Assembly: GCA_017379955.1 (NCBI GenBank)
Contig: JAFNVE010000192.1
Location: 1 to 10,301 of the forward strand
Source: Tidjanibacter sp.
GTDB taxonomy: Bacteria; Bacteroidota; Bacteroidia; Bacteroidales; Rikenellaceae
DNA: 10,301 bases
Reading direction: 5' to 3'
Shown: positions 1 through 6,997 of the stretch, piece by piece
Numbering within the stretch: position 1 is the first letter of the stretch
How the letters are laid out: each line of letters opens with the position of its first letter
The notes under the pieces: generated by a model
Told to the model about the DNA's origin: nothing
Seen by the model: the letters and a program-made list of their open reading frames with translations, nothing else
Database searches by the model: none
Translations under genes and position numbers: made by a program

Positions 1-459
1 GCTCGCTCTGTCGGCACTTGCTCGCACCACTCCCGAGACCTCAACAATCGCGGTTGGTTTGCTATCCGAAAGCGAGGAGTATATCATAACTCGCTGACTG
101 ACAGCACCAATACGACCACGAGGATTAAACCTCAACTCCAACTTGCCACTCTCTCCCGCTGCCAAAACCTTACTCTCCGGCTCGGCTTGCAGACAGCCAC
201 AAGTAGTCGTTATGCGGGTGATTACCAATGGTTTATCACTCTTATTCTGCAAAGTCACAACTCCGATCCACGCTCCGCCATCCTCGGCCACCGTACCCAT
301 ATTCACCTTTCCGCCATCTGATACGACCAGCGGAGAGTCGGCAACAGTTGTCTGCATATTTACACTATCGCGCACCTGCTGAGGTATCAGCACCATCTGT
401 GCCGAGAGGCTACCCGATAGAGCGAGCAAACAGAGGAGTATGGTTACTCGTCGCAACAT
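1..459 (-). CDS. DUF1573 family secreted protein, N-terminal 153 codons (cut by window edge)
   Basis: This is a partial gene. An ATG at 457-459 opens a frame with no stop down to base 1, so the C-terminus lies outside the window. The product begins with a Sec signal peptide: Arg3-Arg4, a hydrophobic core over residues 6-17, and a likely signal peptidase I cut after Ala20 (LSA/Q). No lipobox is visible, so the mature protein is probably periplasmic. Residues about 38-145 look like the Ig/MSP-like beta-sandwich of the DUF1573 family. They carry the hallmark TTTCGC motif with Cys87 and Cys89, followed by a pattern resembling 'aGESGKLELRFNPRGRIG'. The biochemical role of DUF1573 proteins is not established. 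The start lies 15 nt after the protease stop, so co-transcription with it is likely. The codons are more relaxed than in the upstream genes (CTA and TCA both occur). The family call is fairly sure; the function is unknown. Confidence 0.8.
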   Translation of the reverse strand, partial: MLRRVTILLCLLALSGSLSAQMVLIPQQVRDSVNMQTTVADSPLVVSDGGKVNMGTVAEDGGAWIGVVTLQNKSDKPLVITRITTTCGCLQAEPESKVLAAGESGKLELRFNPRGRIGAVSQRVMIYSSLSDSKPTAIVEVSGVVRASADRAS

Positions 460-474
460 CTCTTATATCAAATC

Positions 475-2496
475 CTACAACCAGCCACTCTCACCTGCCA
501 GACCACGCACGGTGATAGTGAAGTTGTGAGTCTCGCCATTGGAAGCGGTAATCGAAGCAGTAGTCACACCCGCTGCAAGGCCGCTGAACACCAATTTGTC
601 GCCGCTCTTGGCCACACTTGCCACGGAGGTATCGGCAATATTTACTGTATAGGTCAAATCCTCGCCACCCACAAAGTAGCGCGCAGGGATAACAGCCACA
701 CTACCCTCAGTGGGGATATAGAGGTTGGGGAAGCGCATAGCCACACCGCCCTGCTGGATAGCTGCGAGCAGAGCCTCGGCACTAACCTGACCGCTACCCA
801 TCTTACCCTTATAGTCGTCAAGGTTCATATTCATAGGCTGCTGAGGGCCAATATCGGCAACATAGCGGGTGTAGAACTTCTTACCCTTAACATAGTCATC
901 GAAAGGCACTGCCGTATTAATCACCATATCGCGAATCTCCTCGGCCTTGAAGTGCTTGCGCAGGTCGGCAGCATAGGAGATACCAAGCGCAACAACACCC
1001 GAAACGTGAGGACAAGCCATCGAAGTACCCTCCATATAGCCATAACCGCTGGGGCTGACGTGATAGGGAAGGGTCGAGAGCACGCAACCTACCTCACCGT
1101 AGTTGTGCTCCTCGTCTACATAGTCCCAATAGTAATCCTGGTCGCCACCTGGAGCCGATACCGAAGTACCGGGGCCGTAGTTGGTGTAGACAGCAGGGGT
1201 AAAGTCAGCAGCAGTAGCGGCCACCGAGATATAGTCGTCCGAGGCACCAGGATAGCCCGCCATAGGAGCCGACTCATTGCCACCCGCAAAGACTGCCACA
1301 CCACCCTCAATAGGGCCATTGGGCGAACCTGCGTTGTGTACGAAGTAGTCGAGAGCATCCTTCTCCAAGGGTGCACCTGCCTCCCAAGCCTCCTGCGAGT
1401 CGAAGCCTGCCTCGCCCCAATCGTAGACATTGGCACGACCCGACACATATCCCCAGCTACACTGCAAAACCACAGCACCATTATCGGCCGCATATTTGAT
1501 AGCGCGAGCAACGTGGATACCTGTTGCACCCATATTGCCCGAGAAGAGCTGACAAACCATAATCTTCACACCCGGGCGGTCGGGAGTACCACCAGCGATA
1601 GAGCCGATACCCAAGCCATTATTATTCATCGCTGCAATCACGCCTGCAACGTGCGAGCCGTGACCCGAGTCGTAGGCATCGTTCCAGGTGATTGCACCTG
1701 TCTGGCGAGCGAAGTTATAGCCATTGTAGTCACCAGCATAGCCATTGCCGTCGTTATCCTCCATCGAGCCACGCACCTCGTTGGGGTTGACCCAGATATT
1801 ATCCTTCAAGTCGGGGTGATTTACAAAGACACCCTCATCAAGAACTGCCACAATGACATCGCTATTACCCATTGTGCGCTCCCAAGCCTTCTCGACCTGC
1901 ACATCGGCATCCACAACCGACTTAACACTCTCGCCCTTAACGAACTGGTCGCCACGGTTGATGAGGTGCCACTGAGCCGAAAGCAGAGGGTCAGCCTCAC
2001 CACCCGCACGGGTAGCAGCACCCATCTTGTTCATCTTCTCCAACGAGAGAGGTGTTGCCTTGCCTGTAAAGGCACGCTTGATGGTGCGGTTGAAGTCAAT
2101 CTTCTGCACCTCGCCCAGAGGAGTAAGCATCTCGGCTACCTCCTCGGCGGTATAGTCGCCACCAAAGCGCACCACATACCAACGGTCGAGGCCCACATCG
2201 TGTTTCACCTCGCGCTGAGTAGCCATCTCGGGGAATACCGGCTCAATCTCAAATACCTCAACGAGCTCCATCACCCTGTCGACACTCACTGCACCACTAC
2301 GGGTAACAGCACCGCTACGGCTTGCCACACTTGCGGATAAAGCCTCAGCCACCTCGGGCGAGAACTTCACCAACACCTCACCCTCTACAAAGGGTGCCTC
2401 GGGCTCTGTCTTATCAAAAGTCGGTTCGGAAGAGCAACCAGCCAAAAGGGTCAGCGCTCCAACAACTGCAATTGCTTGTATAATAAATCTCTTCAT
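475..2496 (-). CDS. Subtilisin-like S8 serine protease, lipid-anchored, with N-terminal prodomain and C-terminal Ig-like domain
   Basis: Predicted endoprotease of family S8. A type II signal peptide ends in LLAGC, giving lipidation at Cys21, with acidic residues after it (E24, D28) that fit surface export in Bacteroidota. Residues about 38-142 look like the prodomain of fervidolysin-type subtilases (GEVLVKF at 39-45, WYVVRF at 106-111). The catalytic domain spans about 172-545, opening with a 'DPLLSAQWHL' motif. The triad is complete: Asp220 in AVLDEGV, His279 in SGHGSHVAG and Ser492 in GTSMACPHVSG, with Asn407 in AGGNES as the oxyanion residue. Residues 247-262 (DNDGNGYAGDYNGYNF) match the Asp/Gly-rich stretch common in these enzymes. 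Residues about 588-665 resemble a bacterial Ig-like (BIG2-type) domain. The start is well placed before the signal peptide, 27 nt after the preceding gene; the stop is TAG. One oddity is Glu after the catalytic Asp, where Thr or Ser is usual. It is the only enzyme seen in the locus. Protease activity is very likely; substrate is unknown. Confidence 0.93.
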   Translation of the reverse strand: MKRFIIQAIAVVGALTLLAGCSSEPTFDKTEPEAPFVEGEVLVKFSPEVAEALSASVASRSGAVTRSGAVSVDRVMELVEVFEIEPVFPEMATQREVKHDVGLDRWYVVRFGGDYTAEEVAEMLTPLGEVQKIDFNRTIKRAFTGKATPLSLEKMNKMGAATRAGGEADPLLSAQWHLINRGDQFVKGESVKSVVDADVQVEKAWERTMGNSDVIVAVLDEGVFVNHPDLKDNIWVNPNEVRGSMEDNDGNGYAGDYNGYNFARQTGAITWNDAYDSGHGSHVAGVIAAMNNNGLGIGSIAGGTPDRPGVKIMVCQLFSGNMGATGIHVARAIKYAADNGAVVLQCSWGYVSGRANVYDWGEAGFDSQEAWEAGAPLEKDALDYFVHNAGSPNGPIEGGVAVFAGGNESAPMAGYPGASDDYISVAATAADFTPAVYTNYGPGTSVSAPGGDQDYYWDYVDEEHNYGEVGCVLSTLPYHVSPSGYGYMEGTSMACPHVSGVVALGISYAADLRKHFKAEEIRDMVINTAVPFDDYVKGKKFYTRYVADIGPQQPMNMNLDDYKGKMGSGQVSAEALLAAIQQGGVAMRFPNLYIPTEGSVAVIPARYFVGGEDLTYTVNIADTSVASVAKSGDKLVFSGLAAGVTTASITASNGETHNFTITVRGLAGESGWL

Positions 2497-2523
2497 ACTT
2501 GGAATTTTCTCTCTTGCAATATA

Positions 2524-4179
2524 TTATTCGGTAGGCTCCTGCTCGGGGGCATAACTATCGGCCATCTTCTTATCGGGATAGACCTCATAGTAGTAGTTGA
2601 GGTTGATAGGCTCGTTGTCAAACATAGCCGCTGTGCCATCCTGAGCACGACCCTCCTGCGGGAAAACAAGGCTGTAAGGGATCCACCAATCGAGTGCGGG
2701 GTGATACAACAACCAATCGGGCAACTTACCCGACAGACGGTTGAGGTTAATCGAAAAACGCTTGGTGGTGGGCATAACCTTCTTGATTTTGTTGTCCACA
2801 AGGAATCGGGGAAGGGTGTCTGCCTCAATCAAATCCTGCTCTGTGTAGTAGGGGAAATCGTCATCGTCAAGCAGATCGGGAATCTCGCCCTGCAAGTAGT
2901 TCACCGAGAGGACAAGAGTATCCAAACCCCACTTGATGAGGTCAACGGGGAACTCAGGCTCGTCGATAAAGCCACCAATCTCGGTCTTGACAGTGTTGCT
3001 CAAATCGTAGACAGTGCTACGCTGATTGGCATTGAGAATCAGAGCACGCAGTTTGGGGAAGTTCTCCTTAGTGAGGACATCGGGGACAGTCTGGAAGTTG
3101 TTAGCACCAAGGTCGAGGTGCTCCAGATTCTTCAGATTAGCAAGGCTCTCAGGTACATCCACAAGGCCATAACCACCCACAGTCAGACTACGCAACTGGG
3201 TAAGTTCGGCAATATCGTCACCGAGTTCCAGACTACGCATAAAGGTATTTGTGTTACCGAAGAAGTACAACTCCTCGGCAGCGGTGAGATACTTAACCTC
3301 GAAAGGCAATTTCTCGGTAGTGTTAAACAAGGTAAACTCCGCTCTGCGCACACGGCCTACATTTTCGGGAGTGCAACCCTTATCGCCCGCAGTCCAGAGA
3401 GTGACACCGTTCCACATCTCCATAGGCTGCGAAGGGTCAAACGGAGTGAGCATACGCAGTGCACGACCGATACAGAGAAGAGCCACCGAGTCACCCGCAC
3501 GAGTGTTGGGGATGATAGGCTCGGCTGCCTCCTGCTTGACATTTAGGCGGTCGGCATGGTCGAGGGTAATGCTTTTGCGAGGGGTGAACTGCACCTCAGC
3601 AAGTCGCTCGGAGGGCGAGGAGTTGATATCCCACTTAAAGCGCACCTTCACCTGACGAGGACGAACACCACGGTCGAGGTTAAGGGTATATTTCTCTGTC
3701 GAGAGCCACGACTCTGCCGCGCCAGGGATATCGACACGGAAGTCGACATTGCTGGTCACCAGAAGATCGAAGTAGCGGTTATCGTACTCATCGTAGTTGC
3801 TCAGGCTCACCTCTGCCTTATCGATAGTAATCGAATAAGGGAAGCCCTTCTGATTGATTTTTACCTCTTTGGTCTCCCAGGTTGCGAGATTCTCAATACG
3901 CACCACACCTGTACGAGGCTCAGCATAGAGTGCCGAATCAATCTTCACCTCACACACCACATCGCCCACACCATTGGCAGGAGAGATGGTAATCCAGGGG
4001 TTGTCAGTCGAGGCAATCCACTTGTCGGTAGATTTAATCTCAATCTTCTCCACGCCGCCCACAGCTTCGACCTCAATGGTCTCTTTGTCGAGTGCGATGG
4101 GGAGTTTTTCGCCCACGGGCTTACAAGCGAAGCCGAGCAGGGCAACAAACAATACTGCTATATATATCTTTCTATTCAT
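2524..4179 (-). CDS. BACON-domain and leucine-rich-repeat surface lipoprotein
   Basis: A 551-aa predicted lipoprotein and probable substrate-binding protein. The signal peptide ends LLGFAC, with lipidation at Cys19; the lipobox is slightly off consensus (Gly at -3, Phe at -2). Residues about 28-112 form a BACON-like beta-sandwich, with the typical W-x-I-S-P-x-x-G core at 62-70 (WITISPANG) and the closing 'VKINQKG' strand. A second, more divergent domain of this type covers about 114-218, ending 'LNVKQEA'. Leucine-rich repeats follow at about 295-490, recognisable from LRSLTVGGYGL, LEHLDLGANNF, LRALILNANQ, LDTLVLSVNYLQGEIPDLL and INLNRLSGKLPDWL. The last two resemble the plant-type repeat with 'G-x-(I/L)-P'. 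No enzyme motif is seen. The gene begins 21 nt after the larger leucine-rich-repeat gene and ends 27 nt before the protease gene, so all three are probably co-transcribed. BACON domains often occur in Bacteroidales surface proteins, frequently with glycan enzymes, but none is present here. The domain call is good; the ligand is unknown. Confidence 0.85.
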   Translation of the reverse strand: MNRKIYIAVLFVALLGFACKPVGEKLPIALDKETIEVEAVGGVEKIEIKSTDKWIASTDNPWITISPANGVGDVVCEVKIDSALYAEPRTGVVRIENLATWETKEVKINQKGFPYSITIDKAEVSLSNYDEYDNRYFDLLVTSNVDFRVDIPGAAESWLSTEKYTLNLDRGVRPRQVKVRFKWDINSSPSERLAEVQFTPRKSITLDHADRLNVKQEAAEPIIPNTRAGDSVALLCIGRALRMLTPFDPSQPMEMWNGVTLWTAGDKGCTPENVGRVRRAEFTLFNTTEKLPFEVKYLTAAEELYFFGNTNTFMRSLELGDDIAELTQLRSLTVGGYGLVDVPESLANLKNLEHLDLGANNFQTVPDVLTKENFPKLRALILNANQRSTVYDLSNTVKTEIGGFIDEPEFPVDLIKWGLDTLVLSVNYLQGEIPDLLDDDDFPYYTEQDLIEADTLPRFLVDNKIKKVMPTTKRFSINLNRLSGKLPDWLLYHPALDWWIPYSLVFPQEGRAQDGTAAMFDNEPINLNYYYEVYPDKKMADSYAPEQEPTE

Positions 4180-4200
4180 ATTCTCTCTACTTTAAGCCGA

Positions 4201-6897
4201 TTACTCCAACATATAGTCACAACCGATAATATTCTGACTCTTGTCATAAATAAGTATATAGGCACCCTGCATCCACGCATAGCATACATCCGAAGCGTCG
4301 AAGATGATATTGGGGTTATCGCTGATATCGAGGTAGTAAATCAGGGTCGAGATTGCGTCATCAATGCGGCGCAAGTCGTTCGAGCCGAGATAGAGGCCAC
4401 GCAAACCCTTATGGTTTGCGACACCCTCGGGCCACTCCTTCAAGCAACGGTTGCCATCCTTATCGCGCTGAGCACGCACCGAGTAGACGGTGAGTTCGGT
4501 ACAATCCAGAGGCTCAAAGGGGAAATGCTCAAACGAATTGTACGACAACTCTACGCCATAGAGATAGGGCAGATTGGCAGCGTGCAACTCGCGAGGCAGG
4601 TCGGTGAGGTTGTTGTACGACAAGTCAAGCGAAACCAGAGCGGGCGAGTTGGGATAAGTGAACGCACCGGCAGGAATCTTCTCGATACCGCAAGCACGCA
4701 GGATGATATATGCAACCAGCGAGTTACTCTTGGCAATAGCCATAGGATACTCCTTCAACTCAGGATTATTGGCAAGAGTGAAGGTCTCCACATTAAGACC
4801 ACGATACTTGCCACTCTTCTCACCCTCGAAGCCCTTGATACGGTTACCCGAAAAGTCTACCGACTTGATAACGATACCGCTATTTGCATCGAAGATATCG
4901 GGCACCTCCTCCAAAAGGTTGTTCTTCACCGACATGGTCTCCAGACCCGAGTAGCCGCAGAAGTAGCCGTTTGCATCCTTGGGCAGCGAGGTGAGGCGGT
5001 TGTTGTCGAGATACAACTGCATCAGCTCCACGTTCTTGCCGAGGGGGTAAATCTTGCTAATCTTATTGTAGGCCAAATCGAGCATAGTGAGTCGCTCCAT
5101 ATCCTTGAAGGTCTCGGGCAACTCCTCCAACGAGTTCTGACGGCAATAGAGAATCTGGATTGCACTCTTCGATGGACCTGTCGAGAGGGCACTCAGACCC
5201 TTATATATCTCCTCAGCCGACCACTGACGGTTATTCGAGATATTGAGGGCCGCAACATTGGGCAGTTGAGCCAAACCAATAGGGAACTCGGTGAGGTTGG
5301 GGCAGTTATAAATCTCAACATCGGTCAGCGAGACGAGAGAACCCAACTCCTCGGGGATGCTCTCAATTGCACTATTTGCGATATAGAGGTACTCCAAGCG
5401 AGTGAGGTTGCCAATCTCCTCGGGAAGCGAGAGCAGACCATTGCAGAGAGTACCGTGGTTGGTATCCATAAGTTTCACTCGCTGCTCGCCGGTAGCCATA
5501 TTGAGAATCTCCTTTTCGCTCATAGTGTCATACATCTCGATTGCACGAATCGAGATACCGTTCTCCTTCAACGCACGAGCAATAGGCTCGGTGGTCTGAG
5601 TTGCAGGGTGAATCTGGTGTAACAGTTTTCCGTGATTCTCCAAGCGCATACGGCCACGCTCCGACAGCGACAACGAACTATCCAAAGTGGGGTCGTAGGT
5701 GAAGACATTGAGGTCGTTGTGAGTACCGAGATATAGCTCAATCAGCTGGGTAAGCTGACCGATTGCGGGCGAAAGATGGCCCTTGAAGCCAAAGTCGCTG
5801 ATATCAATCTTCGCAACACGACCGTTGGAGTGCAACTCAACGCCAGGCTGGTCACCCCACAGGTCGGGATCTTTGTTGAAGTCCCAATTAGCACCCTTAG
5901 CGAAATTCTCGCCAATATAGTACCACTCCTCACCACTGAGGCTCTTCCAGATGTTGTAGAGTGCGTAGTAGTCTTTGATATATTCATCGGCCTCACGCAT
6001 CGCAATCTTAACATCGGCCTTTGTGGTCTGGTTATCCTTCACCTCAAAGTCATCGCTTTTAGGCGAACGATTCACTTCAAGCAACGACTCGCTACTATCG
6101 TAGAGTTCGTAGGAGGTGATACGATATTTGCCCGCTTTGAGCATCAGGAGCGAATCAACAGTGATTGTCGAGGTGGTGTAGCCAAACTCATCGCTCTGGT
6201 AATCATCCTCGTCCAGATGGAGGTCGAAGGTGGTGGGAATCATCGAGAAGGTAGTCGGGTTGGAGGTGCTACCCGATGCCATAACCTGTGCTACGGTCAG
6301 TGTGACATACTTTGCCTCGTCGAAAGTATACTCGCGAACGGGGGCTTTCTGCACGGCAGGATTATTCTCAAACGAGGAGAAATCCTTTCTCAAAGTGAAC
6401 TGAACACCACCACGGGGCTGAACATTAACCGTCAGGTCGTGCACAACAAGTCCACCCTCGGTTACGGTAAACTCGCTCATTTCGCCCGAAGTGCTATTAT
6501 AAATCACCTCGTCCAGCGCATCGTAGAGCGAGAAGGTAATCACCTTATACTCACCGATGAGCAGTTTCAGTTTATCACTACGCAGACCAAACTCTGCCGA
6601 AGCCTCATCCGCTGCCGAGAGAGTAAGAGTCTGAGCGATAGTGGTTTCACCAAACGAGAGCGTCACCTTGATTTTATGAGCCTCGCCAAGTCGGTCGAGC
6701 ATTGTCTGCACGGCACGACTACCCACATCGCTCTTGGCGGCGGGCTGGTAGGAGGCCTCTTTGTAGAGTTTAAACTGTGCGTATCCGTACTCCTGTTCGC
6801 GATAGTCGGGCACATCCTCGGTACAACTACTAAGGAGTGCGCCAAAGAGCAGTGACAGCACTACGCATACGTTAAAAAATCGTCTTCTCATTATCAT
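4201..6897 (-). CDS. Large leucine-rich-repeat lipoprotein with N-terminal DUF4458-like Ig modules
   Basis: Predicted surface lipoprotein. Three in-frame ATGs are possible, at 6921, 6897 and 6891. The later two are preferred because they leave a compact signal peptide (MRRRFF, hydrophobic core, LLSSC); 6921 would add a polar tail sitting only 14 nt past the terminator U-tract. Numbered from the 6921 Met, lipidation is at Cys33, followed by acidic residues (TEDVPD). Residues about 40-170 and 171-306 look like two beta-sandwich modules of DUF4458 type. Residues about 315-400 resemble the cap and first repeat of plant-type leucine-rich-repeat proteins (W-x-F...W-x-D-x-x-G-V...GRV-x-x-I-D-I). About 90 non-repeat residues (400-490) interrupt, then repeats run to about 875, for example LTMLDLAYNKISKI and LVSLDLSYNNLTDLP. 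No catalytic motif is seen, so it is probably a protein- or ligand-binding scaffold. It begins after a terminator and ends 21 nt before the next gene. The repeat call is certain; the DUF4458 label is from memory. Confidence 0.87.
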   Translation of the reverse strand: MIMRRRFFNVCVVLSLLFGALLSSCTEDVPDYREQEYGYAQFKLYKEASYQPAAKSDVGSRAVQTMLDRLGEAHKIKVTLSFGETTIAQTLTLSAADEASAEFGLRSDKLKLLIGEYKVITFSLYDALDEVIYNSTSGEMSEFTVTEGGLVVHDLTVNVQPRGGVQFTLRKDFSSFENNPAVQKAPVREYTFDEAKYVTLTVAQVMASGSTSNPTTFSMIPTTFDLHLDEDDYQSDEFGYTTSTITVDSLLMLKAGKYRITSYELYDSSESLLEVNRSPKSDDFEVKDNQTTKADVKIAMREADEYIKDYYALYNIWKSLSGEEWYYIGENFAKGANWDFNKDPDLWGDQPGVELHSNGRVAKIDISDFGFKGHLSPAIGQLTQLIELYLGTHNDLNVFTYDPTLDSSLSLSERGRMRLENHGKLLHQIHPATQTTEPIARALKENGISIRAIEMYDTMSEKEILNMATGEQRVKLMDTNHGTLCNGLLSLPEEIGNLTRLEYLYIANSAIESIPEELGSLVSLTDVEIYNCPNLTEFPIGLAQLPNVAALNISNNRQWSAEEIYKGLSALSTGPSKSAIQILYCRQNSLEELPETFKDMERLTMLDLAYNKISKIYPLGKNVELMQLYLDNNRLTSLPKDANGYFCGYSGLETMSVKNNLLEEVPDIFDANSGIVIKSVDFSGNRIKGFEGEKSGKYRGLNVETFTLANNPELKEYPMAIAKSNSLVAYIILRACGIEKIPAGAFTYPNSPALVSLDLSYNNLTDLPRELHAANLPYLYGVELSYNSFEHFPFEPLDCTELTVYSVRAQRDKDGNRCLKEWPEGVANHKGLRGLYLGSNDLRRIDDAISTLIYYLDISDNPNIIFDASDVCYAWMQGAYILIYDKSQNIIGCDYMLE

Positions 6898-6912
6898 ATA
6901 AAATTCTCGGTG

Positions 6913-6964
6913 ATACCTCATTTGTCTGGTTGGTTAAAAAAGAGGTATGCCCCACCCCAACCAA
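6913..6964 (-). promoter_or_regulatory. Possible alternative RNA pairing around the terminator (hypothetical)
   Basis: Two segments just downstream of the U-tract are complementary to parts of the terminator. The loop segment 6957-6964 (TTGGTTGG in the RNA sense) can pair with 6926-6933 (CCAACCAG) over eight positions with one G-U. The 3' arm segment 6942-6948 (ATACCTC) can pair with 6913-6919 (GAGGTAT) over seven positions. These pairings cross, as in a pseudoknot, and the second competes with the terminator stem and covers the first possible ATG. Because these segments are transcribed after the terminator, they could affect stability or translation of read-through RNA rather than act as a classical antiterminator. 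It may be chance. Confidence 0.25.
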
Positions 6965-6979
6965 GCGCGGGGCATACCT
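6936..6979 (-). terminator. Rho-independent terminator between the BACON-like and leucine-rich-repeat genes
   Basis: A perfect 11-bp inverted repeat pairs 6969-6979 with 6943-6953 (on the minus strand AGGTATGCCCC and GGGGCATACCT) around a 15-nt loop. One C and then six T follow on the minus strand (6941-6936). The stem starts 18 nt past the TAA stop at 6998-7000. This is a textbook intrinsic terminator for minus-strand transcription. Only about 40 nt separate the U-tract from the next start codon, and no Bacteroidota promoter (TAnnTTTG) is visible there. The downstream genes therefore probably depend on partial read-through, or on a promoter inside the preceding gene. Confidence 0.85.
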
Positions 6980-6997
6980 GTATAGAGTTAATTGTTA

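Noticed and set aside
6919..6921. ATG at 6921 as the start of the large leucine-rich-repeat gene
   Set aside because: It lies 14 nt after the terminator U-tract and would put extra polar residues before the signal peptide. The ATGs at 6897 or 6891 give a normal lipoprotein signal. It cannot be fully excluded.
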